Shown: positions 16,793 through 26,264, numbered from the stretch's first letter. The stretch: DNA of 64,000 bases from Gemmobacter aquaticus (GCF_007859075.1 NZ_VOAK01000011.1:124001-188000), one strand, 5' to 3'. Notes: generated from the sequence alone by a model not told the origin. Program-made: numbers and translations.

Positions 16793-17277
16793 GCGAAGAT
16801 CCTTTTCAGCCGCGCCTCGTACCGGGCCTTGATGTCGTCGCGGACGGCATCAGGGTCGGGCGCATCAAGGCAATGGATCAGCAGCGCGCGCCCGTCGGCG
16901 GCGATATCGGCGGTGACAGTACCGGGCGTCATGGTGATGGTCCCGGCAAGCACGGTGATCGCCTCGGGGCTTGTCAGCTCGACCGGGACCGTGATCCAGG
17001 CGGGACGCAGGCCCGCACGCGGGCGGAACAGCACGATCATCGCCACGGTGATGTTCGACTTGATGATGTCCCAGATGACGATCAGCACATATTCGATGGC
17101 CGCAGGCCAGTTGCGGATCACGGGCCGGTCGGGCCAGTAAGGGGCGGTCAACAGCGGCAGGATCACCCCGAGCATGGTGCCAAACACCAGACTGCCCCAC
17201 TTGAATTCATTCACCAGCATCAGCCAGGTCAGAATCAGCAGGACCGTCAGCCCCGGATGGGGAAGCAGCTTCCTCAT
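16789..17277 (-). CDS. mrpE: Mrp-type Na+(K+)/H+ antiporter subunit E
   Basis: A 162-residue membrane protein with N-terminal helices (TVLLILTWLMLVNEF) and the MrpE pattern ANSITMTPGTVTADI-like, here LAGTITMTPGTVTADIA, followed by LLIHCLDAP. It overlaps mrpD upstream and mrpF downstream by 4 bp each, so it is translationally coupled. Confidence 0.93.
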   Translation of the reverse strand: MRKLLPHPGLTVLLILTWLMLVNEFKWGSLVFGTMLGVILPLLTAPYWPDRPVIRNWPAAIEYVLIVIWDIIKSNITVAMIVLFRPRAGLRPAWITVPVELTSPEAITVLAGTITMTPGTVTADIAADGRALLIHCLDAPDPDAVRDDIKARYEARLKRIFA

Positions 17278-18779
17278 TCCATGCCCTCCAGCCGGTTGGC
17301 GGCGATATAGGCCGCAGGATCTTGCAGCGCGGCGGCCGTATCGGCAAGCCAGCCTGTGATCGGCCCGGCAGCAACGGTCAGCAGGACAAGGCCGGCGAGC
17401 AGCGCGCCCACCGCGACAAAGGCCAGCGGCTGCGCGTCATGCGGCGCCGGGCGCGCGCCGTCTGCATGCGACTTCCAGAACAAGGTTGAGCCCGCCCGCG
17501 CCAGCCCGAGGATCATCACAAAGGACGACAGAAGGATTGCGGCCCAGACCAGCGTCTCGCCTCGGGACGCCGACAGGATCATCAGCTTGCCCAGAAATCC
17601 CGACAAGGGCGGCATCCCTGCGATGGCGATGGCACCCAGCATGAACAGCGCAGCGATCAGCCCTTGGTGCGCGATCGGAGCACGGGCCGATCCCAGATCG
17701 CCGCTGCCGCGCCGGTCGACCGTCAGGTCGGCGATCAGAAAAAGTGCCGCCGCCGCCAGCGTGGAATGCAGCGCATAGTAAAGCGCGGCCGAGATCGCCT
17801 CGGGCGTGAACTGCGCCACCGCCGCAAACAGCGTGCCCATCGACGTCACCGCAGCAAATGCGACCATGCCTTGCAGGCTGCGCGCGCCCATCACCCCCAC
17901 AGCCCCGACGGCAAGTGTGATGACCGCCGCGGGCAGCAGCATATCGGCGAACAACGCACCCGTGGCGGGCAGGCTGATCGGAAAGATCAGCGTGAACACC
18001 CGGATCACCGCATAGGCGCCCACCTTGGTCATCACGGCAAACAGCGCCGACACCGGCCCCGGCGCCTCGGCATAGGTGGCAGGCAGCCAGAAGTGCAGGG
18101 GCACCAGCGCCCCCTTGATGGCAAAGACCATCAAGAGCATCGCCCCGGCAACCCGCATCAGGGCCATGTCACCCTGCGGCAGCATGGGCAGTTTGACCGC
18201 CAGATCCGCCATGTTCAGCGTGCCGGTCACCGAATAGACGGTGGCCAGCGCAAACAGGAACAGCGTCGAGCCGACCAGGTTGAAGACCACATATTGCACG
18301 CCTGCCTTCAGCCGGTCCCGACCCCCGGCATGGATCATCAGACCGTAGGAGGCGATCAGCAGCACCTCGAAGAAGACGAAAAGGTTGAAGGCGTCGCCCG
18401 TCAGGAAAGCCCCGCAAACGCCCATCAACTGGAACTGCCACAGCGCATGGAAATGCCGCCCGCGCAGGTCCCACCCTGTGCCGATGGCGTAAAGCTGCAC
18501 CACCAGCGCCAGAGCGGCCGTCAGCGTGACCATCAGCGCCGACAGGCGGTCCAGCACCAGAACAATCCCAAAGGGCGCGGGCCAGTTGCCAAGGAAATAG
18601 GCCTCGGCCCCATGAACCGTGGCGCCGTGCAGCAGCCACAGCGAAATCGCCAGCAGAAGTGCGGTCGCCGCGGTCGAGATGCTGCGCGCCACCATGGGGG
18701 CGTCGCGCAAGGCGAGCAGCGTGAAAGCCCCCGTCACCGCCGGCAGGACAACCGGCGCGATGATCCAGTGCCCCATCAT
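17274..18779 (-). CDS. mrpD: Mrp-type Na+(K+)/H+ antiporter subunit D (NuoL/M/N-like)
   Basis: A 501-residue polytopic protein of the complex I antiporter-like family, about 14 transmembrane helices. Characteristic blocks are DRLSALMVTLTAALALV, GDAFNLFVFFEVLLIASYGL with the conserved Glu, KGALVPLHFWLPATYAEAPGPVSALFAVMTKVG (in two parts) with the conserved Lys, and HSTLAAAALFLIADL. It probably forms one of the proton or cation pathways together with MrpA. It overlaps mrpC and mrpE by 4 bp. Confidence 0.95.
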   Translation of the reverse strand: MMGHWIIAPVVLPAVTGAFTLLALRDAPMVARSISTAATALLLAISLWLLHGATVHGAEAYFLGNWPAPFGIVLVLDRLSALMVTLTAALALVVQLYAIGTGWDLRGRHFHALWQFQLMGVCGAFLTGDAFNLFVFFEVLLIASYGLMIHAGGRDRLKAGVQYVVFNLVGSTLFLFALATVYSVTGTLNMADLAVKLPMLPQGDMALMRVAGAMLLMVFAIKGALVPLHFWLPATYAEAPGPVSALFAVMTKVGAYAVIRVFTLIFPISLPATGALFADMLLPAAVITLAVGAVGVMGARSLQGMVAFAAVTSMGTLFAAVAQFTPEAISAALYYALHSTLAAAALFLIADLTVDRRGSGDLGSARAPIAHQGLIAALFMLGAIAIAGMPPLSGFLGKLMILSASRGETLVWAAILLSSFVMILGLARAGSTLFWKSHADGARPAPHDAQPLAFVAVGALLAGLVLLTVAAGPITGWLADTAAALQDPAAYIAANRLEGME

Positions 18780-19126
18780 TCTGCCGAATCCCTTGCCGTG
18801 TCCGCCTTGAGGTCGATCCGGTCATCCCCGGCCTCGAAAAAGGCGCCAAGCGCCATCATCACCAGAACCGCAGTCATGCCGAACGAAATCACGATCGCCG
18901 TCAGCACCAGCGCCTGCGGCACCGGATCAGTATAGCCCGTTGCTGTCTTGGACAGGATCGGCGGCAGCCCCGCCACGATCCGGCCTGATGCAAAGATGAA
19001 CACGTTGCAGGCGTAAGAGATCATGGTCAGGCCCACGATCACCGGAAAGCTGCGCATCCGCAGGATCAGATAGATCCCCACCGCCGTCATCAGGCCGACG
19101 CTGGATGCCACCAAAAGCTCCATCAC
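18776..19126 (-). CDS. mrpC: Mrp-type Na+(K+)/H+ antiporter subunit C (NuoK-like)
   Basis: A 116-residue, three-helix NuoK homologue, with VGIYLILRMRSFPVIVGLT, NVFIFASGR and DPVPQALVLTAIVISFGMTA, which is the MrpC signature. Four-base overlaps join it to the fused mrpA and to mrpD. Confidence 0.95.
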   Translation of the reverse strand: MMELLVASSVGLMTAVGIYLILRMRSFPVIVGLTMISYACNVFIFASGRIVAGLPPILSKTATGYTDPVPQALVLTAIVISFGMTAVLVMMALGAFFEAGDDRIDLKADTARDSAE

Positions 19127-21972
19127 CTGTCCTCCTTGACTGCTGCGGGTTCAAACTTGTCTTCCATGTCATAGGCCTCGACGTTGATGGTCTGGCCTGC
19201 GCGCACCGCGATGCGGGTCAGGGACGACAGCGCCAGCATCACCGCGCCCAGCACGGTCAGGAAGACGCCAAGGTCAAAGAGTGCGGCCGTGGCAAGCTCG
19301 AATTCCTCCAGCGGCCAGATGCGGAAGTAGCCGTAGTTCGAGGTCATGAATGGGCGCCCCGCCAGCCACGAACCTACGCCCGTCGCTGCCGCGACCAGAA
19401 CGCCCGCGCCGATCAATCCGTGATAATCGATGCGCTGGCGGGCCTCGGTCCAGCCGAAGCCCGAGGCCATGTATTGCATCACCAGCGTGATCGCCACCAC
19501 AAGCCCTGCGATGAAGCCGCCGCCCGGCACGTTATGCCCGCGCAGGAAGATGTAGATGCCGACCATCAGCGCGATGGGCAGCATGATCCGGGTCGCCACG
19601 ACCATCATCAGCGGGTGCCGGTCGCCCGCATCCTGCGTGTCGCCCGTCCAGGTGCGCAGCCGGTCATTCGCCGGGCCTGGGCGCAACAGCGTTTCGGTCA
19701 GCGCAAAGATCAGCGTGGCGGCGATGCCCAGCACCGTGATCTCGCCAAAGGTATCGTAGCCGCGGAAGTCCACGAGGATGACGTTCACCACATTCGTGCC
19801 GCCACCCAACGTCTTGGCATTGGCGAGGTGATAGTCGGCAATCGTCGGAAAGGCGAAATCGCGCGTCATCAGCGCATAGATCAGGCCTCCCACGGCCAGC
19901 CCGCCAACACCCGCGATGGCCGCATCCCCGACCCGGCGCAGGCTTGTGCTTTCAATCGGCGTGACCTTGGGCAGGAAGTTCAGCGACAGAAGCATCAGGA
20001 TCACCGTCGCCACCTCGACCGAGATTTGCGTCAGGGCGAGGTCAGGGGCCGAGAGATAGGCAAAGCCGACAGAGACGACCAGCCCGACCACACCCACAAG
20101 GATCAGCGTCAAGAGGCGCTGGCGGTGCAGCACCGCGATGGCAAGCGATGCGATCATCAGCGACATCCAGCCCACGGCGGCCACAGGCTCGATCGGTTGC
20201 AGCGCGCGGGTGCCGGGCAGATGGCTGCCGCTGCGGAAGGCATACCATCCCACGGCCAGAAGGGTCGCGACCGTGATCCACAGGTAGCGTCCCAGCGATC
20301 CGCCATGCAGTGCCTCGGTCACACGGGCAAAGAGGGCAGCCAGCCCCTCGATCACGGCGTCGAAAATGCGCTTTGCTTCTGGGCGCGGCGTGGCAAGCCA
20401 GATGCGGTCCAGACTGCCATGCAGGCCCAGCAGGACCAGACCCCCACCCACAGCAAAGACTGACATCCACAGCGCCGGGCTGTGCGCGCCATGCCAGTGC
20501 ACGATATGGGCATGCACCGCCGCGCCGGTCACCGCGCCTGCCGCGGCATCGACCAGCCAGCCGGCAAAGGTCATCGGCATCAGGCCAATCAGCACCACGA
20601 GCGTCGCAAGCAGTGCCGGGGACGACCACATGCCAAAGCCCGGATCATGCGGATGATGCGGATAGTCGTTGCGCTCTGCCCCAAGGAAGGTGTGCGCGAT
20701 CAGCCGGAAGGAGTACGCGACAGAGAAGGTCGCACCGATCACCACCAGCAGGGGGATGACCCAGGGTGCGGTATGGGCGGCCTGCTCGAGCATCATCTCT
20801 TTCGAGAGGTACCCGTTCAGGGGGGCAATCCCCGCCATCGACAGGCCTGCAATGGTGGTGATGATGAATGTCACCGGCATCAGACGGCGCAAGCCACCAA
20901 GGCGCTTGATGTCGCGTGTATGCGCCTCGTGGTCGACAATGCCCGCGCACATGAAGAGGGCGGCCTTGAAGGTGGCATGGTTGATGATGTGGAACACCGC
21001 CACCGTCGCCGCAGCCTTGGTGCCAAAGCCCAGAAGCATGGTGATCAGACCCAGATGGCTGACCGTCGAAAAGGCGAGAAGCGCCTTCAGATCATCCTTG
21101 AAGAAGGCGATCTTGGCCGCCATGACCATGGTGATCAGCCCTGCCGAGGTGACGATCCAGAACCATTCGGGTGTCCCCGCCAGCACCGGCCACATCCGCG
21201 CCATCAGGAAGATGCCCGCCTTCACCATTGTCGCCGAGTGCAGGTAGGCCGAGACCGGGGTGGGCGCTGCCATGGCATGGGGTAGCCAGAAGTGGAACGG
21301 AAACTGCGCTGACTTGGTAAAGCATCCGGCAAGGATCAGGATCAGCGCCGGCAGATAAAGCGGGCTTGACTGGATCGCCTCACGCGATTGCAGGATGATG
21401 GTCAGGTCATAGCTGCCCGCGATATGGCCCAGGATCAGCATGCCCGCGATCATCGCAAGCCCGCCGCCGCCGGTGACAGCCAGTGCCATGCGCGCGCCTT
21501 GTCGCCCCTCGGGCAGGTGTTTCCAGTAGCCGATCAGCAGAAACGACGACAGCGATGTCAGCTCCCAGAACACCAGCAGCAGCAGGATGTTGTCAGACAG
21601 CACGATCCCCACCATCGCGCCCTGAAAGAGCATGAGGTAGGTGTAAAACTGTCCCATCGGATCGCGCTCCGACAGATAGAAGCGGGCGTAAACGATGATC
21701 AGAAGCCCGATCCCAAGGATCAGCCCGGCGAACAGCAGGCCCAGCCCGTCGATGAAGAAGTTGGCGTTCAGGCCAAGCGCGGGCATCCAGTTGATCTGCG
21801 CCGTGACCACCTCGTCCCGCAGGATCGCCGGGATATGCAGTCCCAATCCAACCAGCGCCATCAGCGAGAAGAACCCCGCCATCACCGCGCAGGCATTGCG
21901 TCCGACCCGGATCATCAGACCGGGAAACAGGGCGCCGATGAAGGGCAGCGCGGCGATCAGGGCTGGGGACAT
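19123..21972 (-). CDS. mrpA: Fused MrpA-MrpB subunit of the Na+(K+)/H+ antiporter (MrpA')
   Basis: A 949-residue giant subunit. The N-terminal ~500 residues are NuoL-like: GQFYTYLMLFQGAMVG, VFWELTSLSSFLLIGYW, KSAQFPFHFWLPHAMAAPTPVSAYLHSATMVKAG (in two parts) and HIINHATFKAALFM. The middle carries the MrpA C-terminal extension (LTQISVEVATVILMLLSLNFLP, FRGYDTFGEITVLGIA). The last ~140 residues are an MrpB domain (LPIALMVGIYIFLRGHN, PGGGFIAGLVVA, NYGYFRIWPLEEFELATA). This A'CDEFG layout is that of group-2 mrp operons, such as pha of rhizobia. Start at 21972 chosen over an upstream TTG for its ACGGA site. The operon supports Na+/K+ and pH homeostasis. Confidence 0.95.
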   Translation of the reverse strand: MSPALIAALPFIGALFPGLMIRVGRNACAVMAGFFSLMALVGLGLHIPAILRDEVVTAQINWMPALGLNANFFIDGLGLLFAGLILGIGLLIIVYARFYLSERDPMGQFYTYLMLFQGAMVGIVLSDNILLLLVFWELTSLSSFLLIGYWKHLPEGRQGARMALAVTGGGGLAMIAGMLILGHIAGSYDLTIILQSREAIQSSPLYLPALILILAGCFTKSAQFPFHFWLPHAMAAPTPVSAYLHSATMVKAGIFLMARMWPVLAGTPEWFWIVTSAGLITMVMAAKIAFFKDDLKALLAFSTVSHLGLITMLLGFGTKAAATVAVFHIINHATFKAALFMCAGIVDHEAHTRDIKRLGGLRRLMPVTFIITTIAGLSMAGIAPLNGYLSKEMMLEQAAHTAPWVIPLLVVIGATFSVAYSFRLIAHTFLGAERNDYPHHPHDPGFGMWSSPALLATLVVLIGLMPMTFAGWLVDAAAGAVTGAAVHAHIVHWHGAHSPALWMSVFAVGGGLVLLGLHGSLDRIWLATPRPEAKRIFDAVIEGLAALFARVTEALHGGSLGRYLWITVATLLAVGWYAFRSGSHLPGTRALQPIEPVAAVGWMSLMIASLAIAVLHRQRLLTLILVGVVGLVVSVGFAYLSAPDLALTQISVEVATVILMLLSLNFLPKVTPIESTSLRRVGDAAIAGVGGLAVGGLIYALMTRDFAFPTIADYHLANAKTLGGGTNVVNVILVDFRGYDTFGEITVLGIAATLIFALTETLLRPGPANDRLRTWTGDTQDAGDRHPLMMVVATRIMLPIALMVGIYIFLRGHNVPGGGFIAGLVVAITLVMQYMASGFGWTEARQRIDYHGLIGAGVLVAAATGVGSWLAGRPFMTSNYGYFRIWPLEEFELATAALFDLGVFLTVLGAVMLALSSLTRIAVRAGQTINVEAYDMEDKFEPAAVKEDR

Positions 21973-22092
21973 TCCGTATGCGGTTCCGTTCTTCTGGCCG
22001 ATGGGCAATCGCGGGCAAGCCCCTGACGGGGCGCCGAACCTTAGTCGGCCAAAGCTTCCGGCCCTGTCAAGGCCTTGGCGCCCGCAAGGGGA

Positions 22093-23292
22093 TCACCCGT
22101 CCGTCAGAACGGCGCCCTGTTCCAGAAGAAATCTCTGCGCCAGCGGGATCGCCGCCGCACCCAGGGTACGGGCTGCAGAACCCACCGTCCCTTCGCGGAT
22201 CACCGGCGGATCAATCCCCGCCAGATCCAGCCGGTGCAGGGCGGCATGGATCCGTGCCGTCAACTCTGCCCGCATTTCGGGTGGCATCCAGCCATCGATC
22301 AGCACCGCCCCGAGTTCGAGAAGCGAGGAGGCCGACAGGATGGCCGCCGCAATGCCTTCGGCCGCCTCATCATACCAGCGGTTAAGCACGGCTGCGCTGA
22401 TCGTCCAGGGTCCGGGCCGCTCCCACAGGTCATCCGAATGCTCGCCCGCAGCCTCCATCGCGGCGGCGAGGGTTGACAGTGAGGCCACGGTCATCAGGCG
22501 CCGCATCCGGCCATCGGGGCCGGGCACCAGCATCGGACCCACGCCTGCTGCGTTGCCCGTCCGTCCCGTGAACAGCTGCCCGTTCAGAACCAGCCCACCG
22601 CCAATAAAGGTGCCGAAGTAGAAGTAGAGAAAATCCTTGGGCTTTTCGCCGGTTCCGAACACAAGCTCCGCGCCGCAGGCGGCGGTCGCGTCGTTCTGGA
22701 TGGTGACCGGCATACCCGCGACGGCCGAAAGCTCGGCCTGGATATCACGCTTGCGCCAGGCGTCCATCTCTGCCTGCGGCGCGCCGATGTACTGCACCCA
22801 GCTCCACAGCTGAAACGGCATGGCGACCCCCATGCCCGCGATACGCGCCGCCTGATCCGCGCCGATCTCTGACGTGATCGCGGGCAGCGATTCCGAGACA
22901 AAGGCGATGACGGCGTCCGGCGTCGGGTAACGGTAGACGCGGCGCCGGGTCTGGCGGATCTGTCCGGTGAAATCGACAAAGCTGAGGTCAGCCGACCGCC
23001 GCCCGATCTTGAGGCCGAGGAAGAACGCGCCATCAGGGGCGAGTGACATCGGGACCGAGGGCTGTCCGATCCGCCCGCGCACAGGCTCGCCCCGCATCAG
23101 AAGCCCGTCCTGCTCAAGCGCGCGCATGATGACCGAGACGGTTTGCGCAGACAGGCCCGTCATCCGGGCAATATCGGATTTCGCCAAGGCGCCATGCTGG
23201 CGCAACAAGCTCAGGACGAGGCGTTCATTGTGGGCGCGCATGCCAGACTGGTTCGATCCGCGTGCCGACCCTGCGGGCAGCACCTCGGCCAT
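22093..23292 (-). CDS. ROK-family transcriptional regulator (NagC/XylR type), probable sugar repressor
   Basis: A 399-residue regulator with an N-terminal winged helix (ERLVLSLLRQHGALAKSD, ARMTGLSAQTVSVIMRAL) and a C-terminal ROK sugar-kinase-like domain (GMGVAMPF, IQNDATAACGAELVFG, FGTFIGGGLVLNGQL, GNAAGVGPM). The cysteine cluster that binds zinc in most ROK proteins is missing: the segment after GVGPM is PGPDGRMRRL. Its position beside frcBCAK-like genes suggests that it represses them, as ROK regulators do for sugar operons. The start at 23292 (MAEVLPAGSARGSNQ) is my choice among several in-frame candidates. It follows the mutarotase gene by 89 bp. Confidence 0.85.
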   Translation of the reverse strand: MAEVLPAGSARGSNQSGMRAHNERLVLSLLRQHGALAKSDIARMTGLSAQTVSVIMRALEQDGLLMRGEPVRGRIGQPSVPMSLAPDGAFFLGLKIGRRSADLSFVDFTGQIRQTRRRVYRYPTPDAVIAFVSESLPAITSEIGADQAARIAGMGVAMPFQLWSWVQYIGAPQAEMDAWRKRDIQAELSAVAGMPVTIQNDATAACGAELVFGTGEKPKDFLYFYFGTFIGGGLVLNGQLFTGRTGNAAGVGPMLVPGPDGRMRRLMTVASLSTLAAAMEAAGEHSDDLWERPGPWTISAAVLNRWYDEAAEGIAAAILSASSLLELGAVLIDGWMPPEMRAELTARIHAALHRLDLAGIDPPVIREGTVGSAARTLGAAAIPLAQRFLLEQGAVLTDG

Positions 23293-23381
23293 TGTCCGGT
23301 CCTGTGTGTCGTCTGCGTTGCGCAACTCCTCCTCCCTTCGTCGCGCCGAGCCATGGCCGCAAACCGCGGCCATCGCAAGTG

Positions 23382-23816
23382 TCAGTGTGGCGTATCCGGC
23401 CGGACAACCCCCTTGCGCAGGATGACATTGGCAAAAAGCGCGCCTTCGGTCGTGGCAATGATCGTATGGGCAGCACGGATGCGCGGATACAGCTCGGCAC
23501 CGGCGAGAGGCTGCACCTTCACCCCGGCCTCAACCCCAATGGCGTCAATCCGGTCGTGGAACGGGCCTCGTTGCGCGGGGTCGTTGTTCAGGCTTGCGCG
23601 CAGGATTGGTGCGGGCACGTCCGAATCCAGAGGCATCACGGCAAGGATTGCGCGCAGCACCGCCTCCACCCCATGCCCATCGGCCCGGATCAGACGTTGT
23701 GCATGGGCCTGTGCAGGATAGTTTCCGTCGACCAGCGCGATCTCGTCCCCGTGGCCCATGGCGCGCAAGGTAAAGAGCATTTCGGGCCCAAGCAGGGGTG
23801 GAATGCCGATAAGCAT
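23382..23816 (-). CDS. RbsD/FucU-family sugar mutarotase
   Basis: A 144-residue protein of the RbsD/FucU family, which interconverts anomers of ribose or fucose. Motifs are [28 protein letters not shown] (in two parts) with the catalytic His/Asp, [23 protein letters not shown], and the C-terminal [18 protein letters not shown]. The [18 protein letters not shown] end resembles FucU more than RbsD. It is divergent from the ABC transporter genes and upstream of the ROK regulator, so probably serves the same sugar. Confidence 0.88.
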   Translation of the reverse strand: MLIGIPPLLGPEMLFTLRAMGHGDEIALVDGNYPAQAHAQRLIRADGHGVEAVLRAILAVMPLDSDVPAPILRASLNNDPAQRGPFHDRIDAIGVEAGVKVQPLAGAELYPRIRAAHTIIATTEGALFANVILRKGVVRPDTPH

Positions 23817-23904
23817 CGTCTTTGCCTTTCTTGCGGCAGCGGCGCCTTGTTTCTGGGCGACGCGGGAATTGGATCATGCCAGACTGCGACCGGGCGACGA
23901 GTCT

Positions 23905-23940
23905 GTCAATATTAATTCAGACTGATTTATTTATATTGAC
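23905..23940. promoter_or_regulatory. Nested palindromic operator in the frc divergent region
   Basis: An AT-rich 36-bp element with outer arms GTCAATAT (23905-23912) and ATATTGAC (23933-23940), perfectly inverted. Nested in it is a 17-bp near-perfect palindrome centred on 23921, TAATTCAG A CTGATTTA, pairing 7 of 8 positions. The right outer arm contains a TTGACG -35-like hexamer for frcB. It is a good candidate site for the ROK regulator. Confidence 0.6.
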
Positions 23941-24043
23941 GGAAGGTCGAGAATCAGGCTTTCTTATCTCGATCGCGACGAGAGAGGCGGCGCGGTTCAC
24001 TTGCACAAAAGGGGCTTGTCCCCGGTTTCCCTGGGAGGAACAG

Positions 24044-25066
24044 ATGAAGATGAAAGCGAAAGCCCTTGTGGGCGTAGCGGCGCTTGCGCTGATGTCGGCG
24101 GCCCCTGCCATGGCCGAAGGCGTATCGGCCTGCCTCATCACCAAAACCGACACCAACCCCTTCTTCGTGAAGATGAAAGAGGGCGCCGAGGCGAAGGCCG
24201 CTGAACTGGGTGTGACGCTGAAGTCCTATGCCGGCAAGATCGACGGCGACCACGAAAGCCAGGTCGCAGCCATCGAGGCCTGCATTGCCGACGGCGCCAA
24301 AGGTATCCTGCTGACCGCCTCGGACACCAAGGCTATCGTCGATTCGGTCAAGGCTGCCCGCGACGCCGGTCTGCTGGTGATCGCGCTCGACACTCCGCTT
24401 GACCCGGTTGACGCAGCTGATGCGACCTTCGCGACCGACAACTTCCAGGCTGGTCTGCTGATCGGCCAGTGGGCGAAAGCCACGATGGGTGACAAGGCCG
24501 CTGACGCCAAGATCGCGCTTCTGGACCTTGCTATCTCGCAGCCGTCGGTTGACGTTCTGCGCGACCAGGGCTTCCTGCAGGGCTTTGGCGTCGATCTGGC
24601 CGACCCGAACAAATGGGGCGACGAAAGCGATCCGCGTATCGTGGGCAACGAAGTCACCTCGGGCAACGAGGAAGGCGGCCTGAAGGCGATGGAAACCCTG
24701 CTGGCCAAAGACCCGGACATCAACGTGGTCTACACGATCAACGAACCCTCTGCCGCCGGTGCCTATGAGGCGCTCAAGGCCGTTGGCCGTGAAAAGGACG
24801 TGCTGATCGTTTCGGTTGACGGCGGCTGCCCGGGCGTTGCGAACGTCAAGGACGGCATCATCGGCGCGACCTCGCAGCAGTATCCGCTGCTGATGGCCTC
24901 GCTGGGCATCGAGGCGATCGCCAAGTTCGCCGCCGATGGCACCAAGCCTGCCCCGACCGAAGGCAAGAGCTTCTTCGACACGGGCGTTGCGCTGATCACC
25001 GACAAGCCTGCCGCCGGGGTCGAGTCGATCGACACCGCCAAGGGCACGGAACTGTGCTGGGGCTGA
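24044..25066 (+). CDS. Periplasmic sugar-binding protein of an ABC transporter (FrcB-like)
   Basis: A 340-residue periplasmic-binding protein of the ribose/fructose class (Peripla_BP_4). Residues 1-24 are a Sec signal peptide ending in AMA before [11 protein letters not shown]. Recognisable segments are [57 protein letters not shown] and [15 protein letters not shown]. The overall pattern with its TDTNPFF start resembles FrcB of the rhizobial fructose/mannose/ribose system. The ATG at 24044 has GGGAGG upstream. It is the first gene of the plus-strand sugar operon, and a hairpin separates it from the permease gene. Confidence 0.9.
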   Translation: MKMKAKALVGVAALALMSAAPAMAEGVSACLITKTDTNPFFVKMKEGAEAKAAELGVTLKSYAGKIDGDHESQVAAIEACIADGAKGILLTASDTKAIVDSVKAARDAGLLVIALDTPLDPVDAADATFATDNFQAGLLIGQWAKATMGDKAADAKIALLDLAISQPSVDVLRDQGFLQGFGVDLADPNKWGDESDPRIVGNEVTSGNEEGGLKAMETLLAKDPDINVVYTINEPSAAGAYEALKAVGREKDVLIVSVDGGCPGVANVKDGIIGATSQQYPLLMASLGIEAIAKFAADGTKPAPTEGKSFFDTGVALITDKPAAGVESIDTAKGTELCWG

Positions 25067-25107
25067 TCTGCCTTTGACCGAATCCCGGTCCTGATTGAAA
25101 CTAACCC

Positions 25108-25140
25108 AAGGGCGGCCGTTCCAAGGTGCGGGCCGCCCTT
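25108..25140 (+). promoter_or_regulatory. Intercistronic hairpin between the sugar-binding protein and permease genes
   Basis: AAGGGCGGCC (25108-25117) pairs with GGCCGCCCTT (25131-25140). There is no T-run after it. Such stems in ABC operons commonly protect the upstream binding-protein mRNA from 3' decay; here that is inferred. Confidence 0.6.
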
Positions 25141-25190
25141 GTCACAAGCAGCGGCGCCTTTGGGCGCGCGGGCATAGGGGGAATGTGACC

Positions 25191-26264
25191 ATGGCATCCG
25201 ACGCAAAGTCGGCGACGAGTTTCGAAGAGGGCCTTAAGGGCGCATCCGAGAAAGTTGCTGAATTCCACGAAGAGAAAAGCGCGCTGAAGCGCTTGCAACA
25301 TTGGCTGCACCAGACGCCATCGGCCGTGCCGATGATCGTGCTGGTCGTGGCACTTATCATCTTTGGCTTCCTGTCAGAGAACTTTTTCAAGGCGACGACG
25401 CTTTCGACCATTCTGCAGCAGATCGCCATTGTGGGGATCATCGGCTGCGCACAATCACTGGTCGTTCTGACGGCCGGGATCGACCTGTCTGTCGGTGCCA
25501 TCGCGGTGTTTTCCTCGGTCCTGATGGGGCAGTTCACCTTCCGCTACGGAATTCCCGCGCCGATGGCGATTGGGCTTGGCCTGGCACTTGGCACCCTGAT
25601 GGGGTTCGTCAATGGCTGGCTGGTCGCCAAGATCAAGCTGCCGCCCTTCATCGTGACGCTGGGCACCTGGCAGATCCTTCTGGCATCGAACTTCATCTTC
25701 TCGGCCAACGAAACGATCCGGTCGTCCGACATCGCAGCCCAGGCACCGTCCCTGCAGTTCTGGGGGCAGTCGATCCAGCCGGGTGGGGTCAAGGTGCTTT
25801 ACGCCGTGTTCCTGATGGTCGCGCTGGTTGCCATCATGGCCTACGTCCTGCGTCAGACGGCTTGGGGTCGCCATGTCTATGCCGTGGGCGACGACCCCGA
25901 TGCGGCGGAACTGGCGGGCGTGCAGACGAAACGCGTGCTGATCCAGGTTTATGCGCTGGCGGGCTTTTTCTGCGCCATCGCTGGCTGGGTGATGATCGGC
26001 CGGTTCGGCTCTGTCTCGCCCACGGCCTCGACCGGTCAGCTTGGCAATATCCAGTCCATCACCGCCGTCGTGATCGGGGGCATCTCGCTCTTCGGGGGGC
26101 GTGGTTCGATCGTCGGCATGTTCTTCGGCGCGCTGATCGTCGGCGTGTTCGAGATGGGGCTGAAGATGGTCGGCACCGACCCGCAATGGACGTTCTTCCT
26201 TATCGGCCTGCTTATCATCCTCGCCGTGGCGGTGGATCAGTGGATCAGAAAGGCATCAGCATGA
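25191..26264 (+). CDS. Sugar ABC transporter permease (FrcC/RbsC-like)
   Basis: A 357-residue inner-membrane permease of the BPD_transp_2 family. An N-terminal hydrophilic stretch (about 45 residues) precedes the transmembrane region. Typical motifs are LVVLTAGIDLSVGAI, GWLVAKIKLPPFIVTLGTW and NIQSITAVVIGGISLFGGRGS. The start at 25191 is supported by an AGGGGGA ribosome site. Its end overlaps the ATPase gene start by 4 bp. Confidence 0.92.
   Translation: MASDAKSATSFEEGLKGASEKVAEFHEEKSALKRLQHWLHQTPSAVPMIVLVVALIIFGFLSENFFKATTLSTILQQIAIVGIIGCAQSLVVLTAGIDLSVGAIAVFSSVLMGQFTFRYGIPAPMAIGLGLALGTLMGFVNGWLVAKIKLPPFIVTLGTWQILLASNFIFSANETIRSSDIAAQAPSLQFWGQSIQPGGVKVLYAVFLMVALVAIMAYVLRQTAWGRHVYAVGDDPDAAELAGVQTKRVLIQVYALAGFFCAIAGWVMIGRFGSVSPTASTGQLGNIQSITAVVIGGISLFGGRGSIVGMFFGALIVGVFEMGLKMVGTDPQWTFFLIGLLIILAVAVDQWIRKASA

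Noticed and set aside
17664-22026. Several long plus-strand frames (up to 450 codons) opposite the mrp operon
   Set aside because: Rich in His, Gln and Arg from reading hydrophobic membrane-protein genes backwards; no motifs, no ribosome sites.
25301-26260. N-terminal part of a 584-codon frame that includes the sugar ATPase
   Set aside because: The real ATPase starts at 26261; the part before it is out of frame with the permease and is not a protein fusion.
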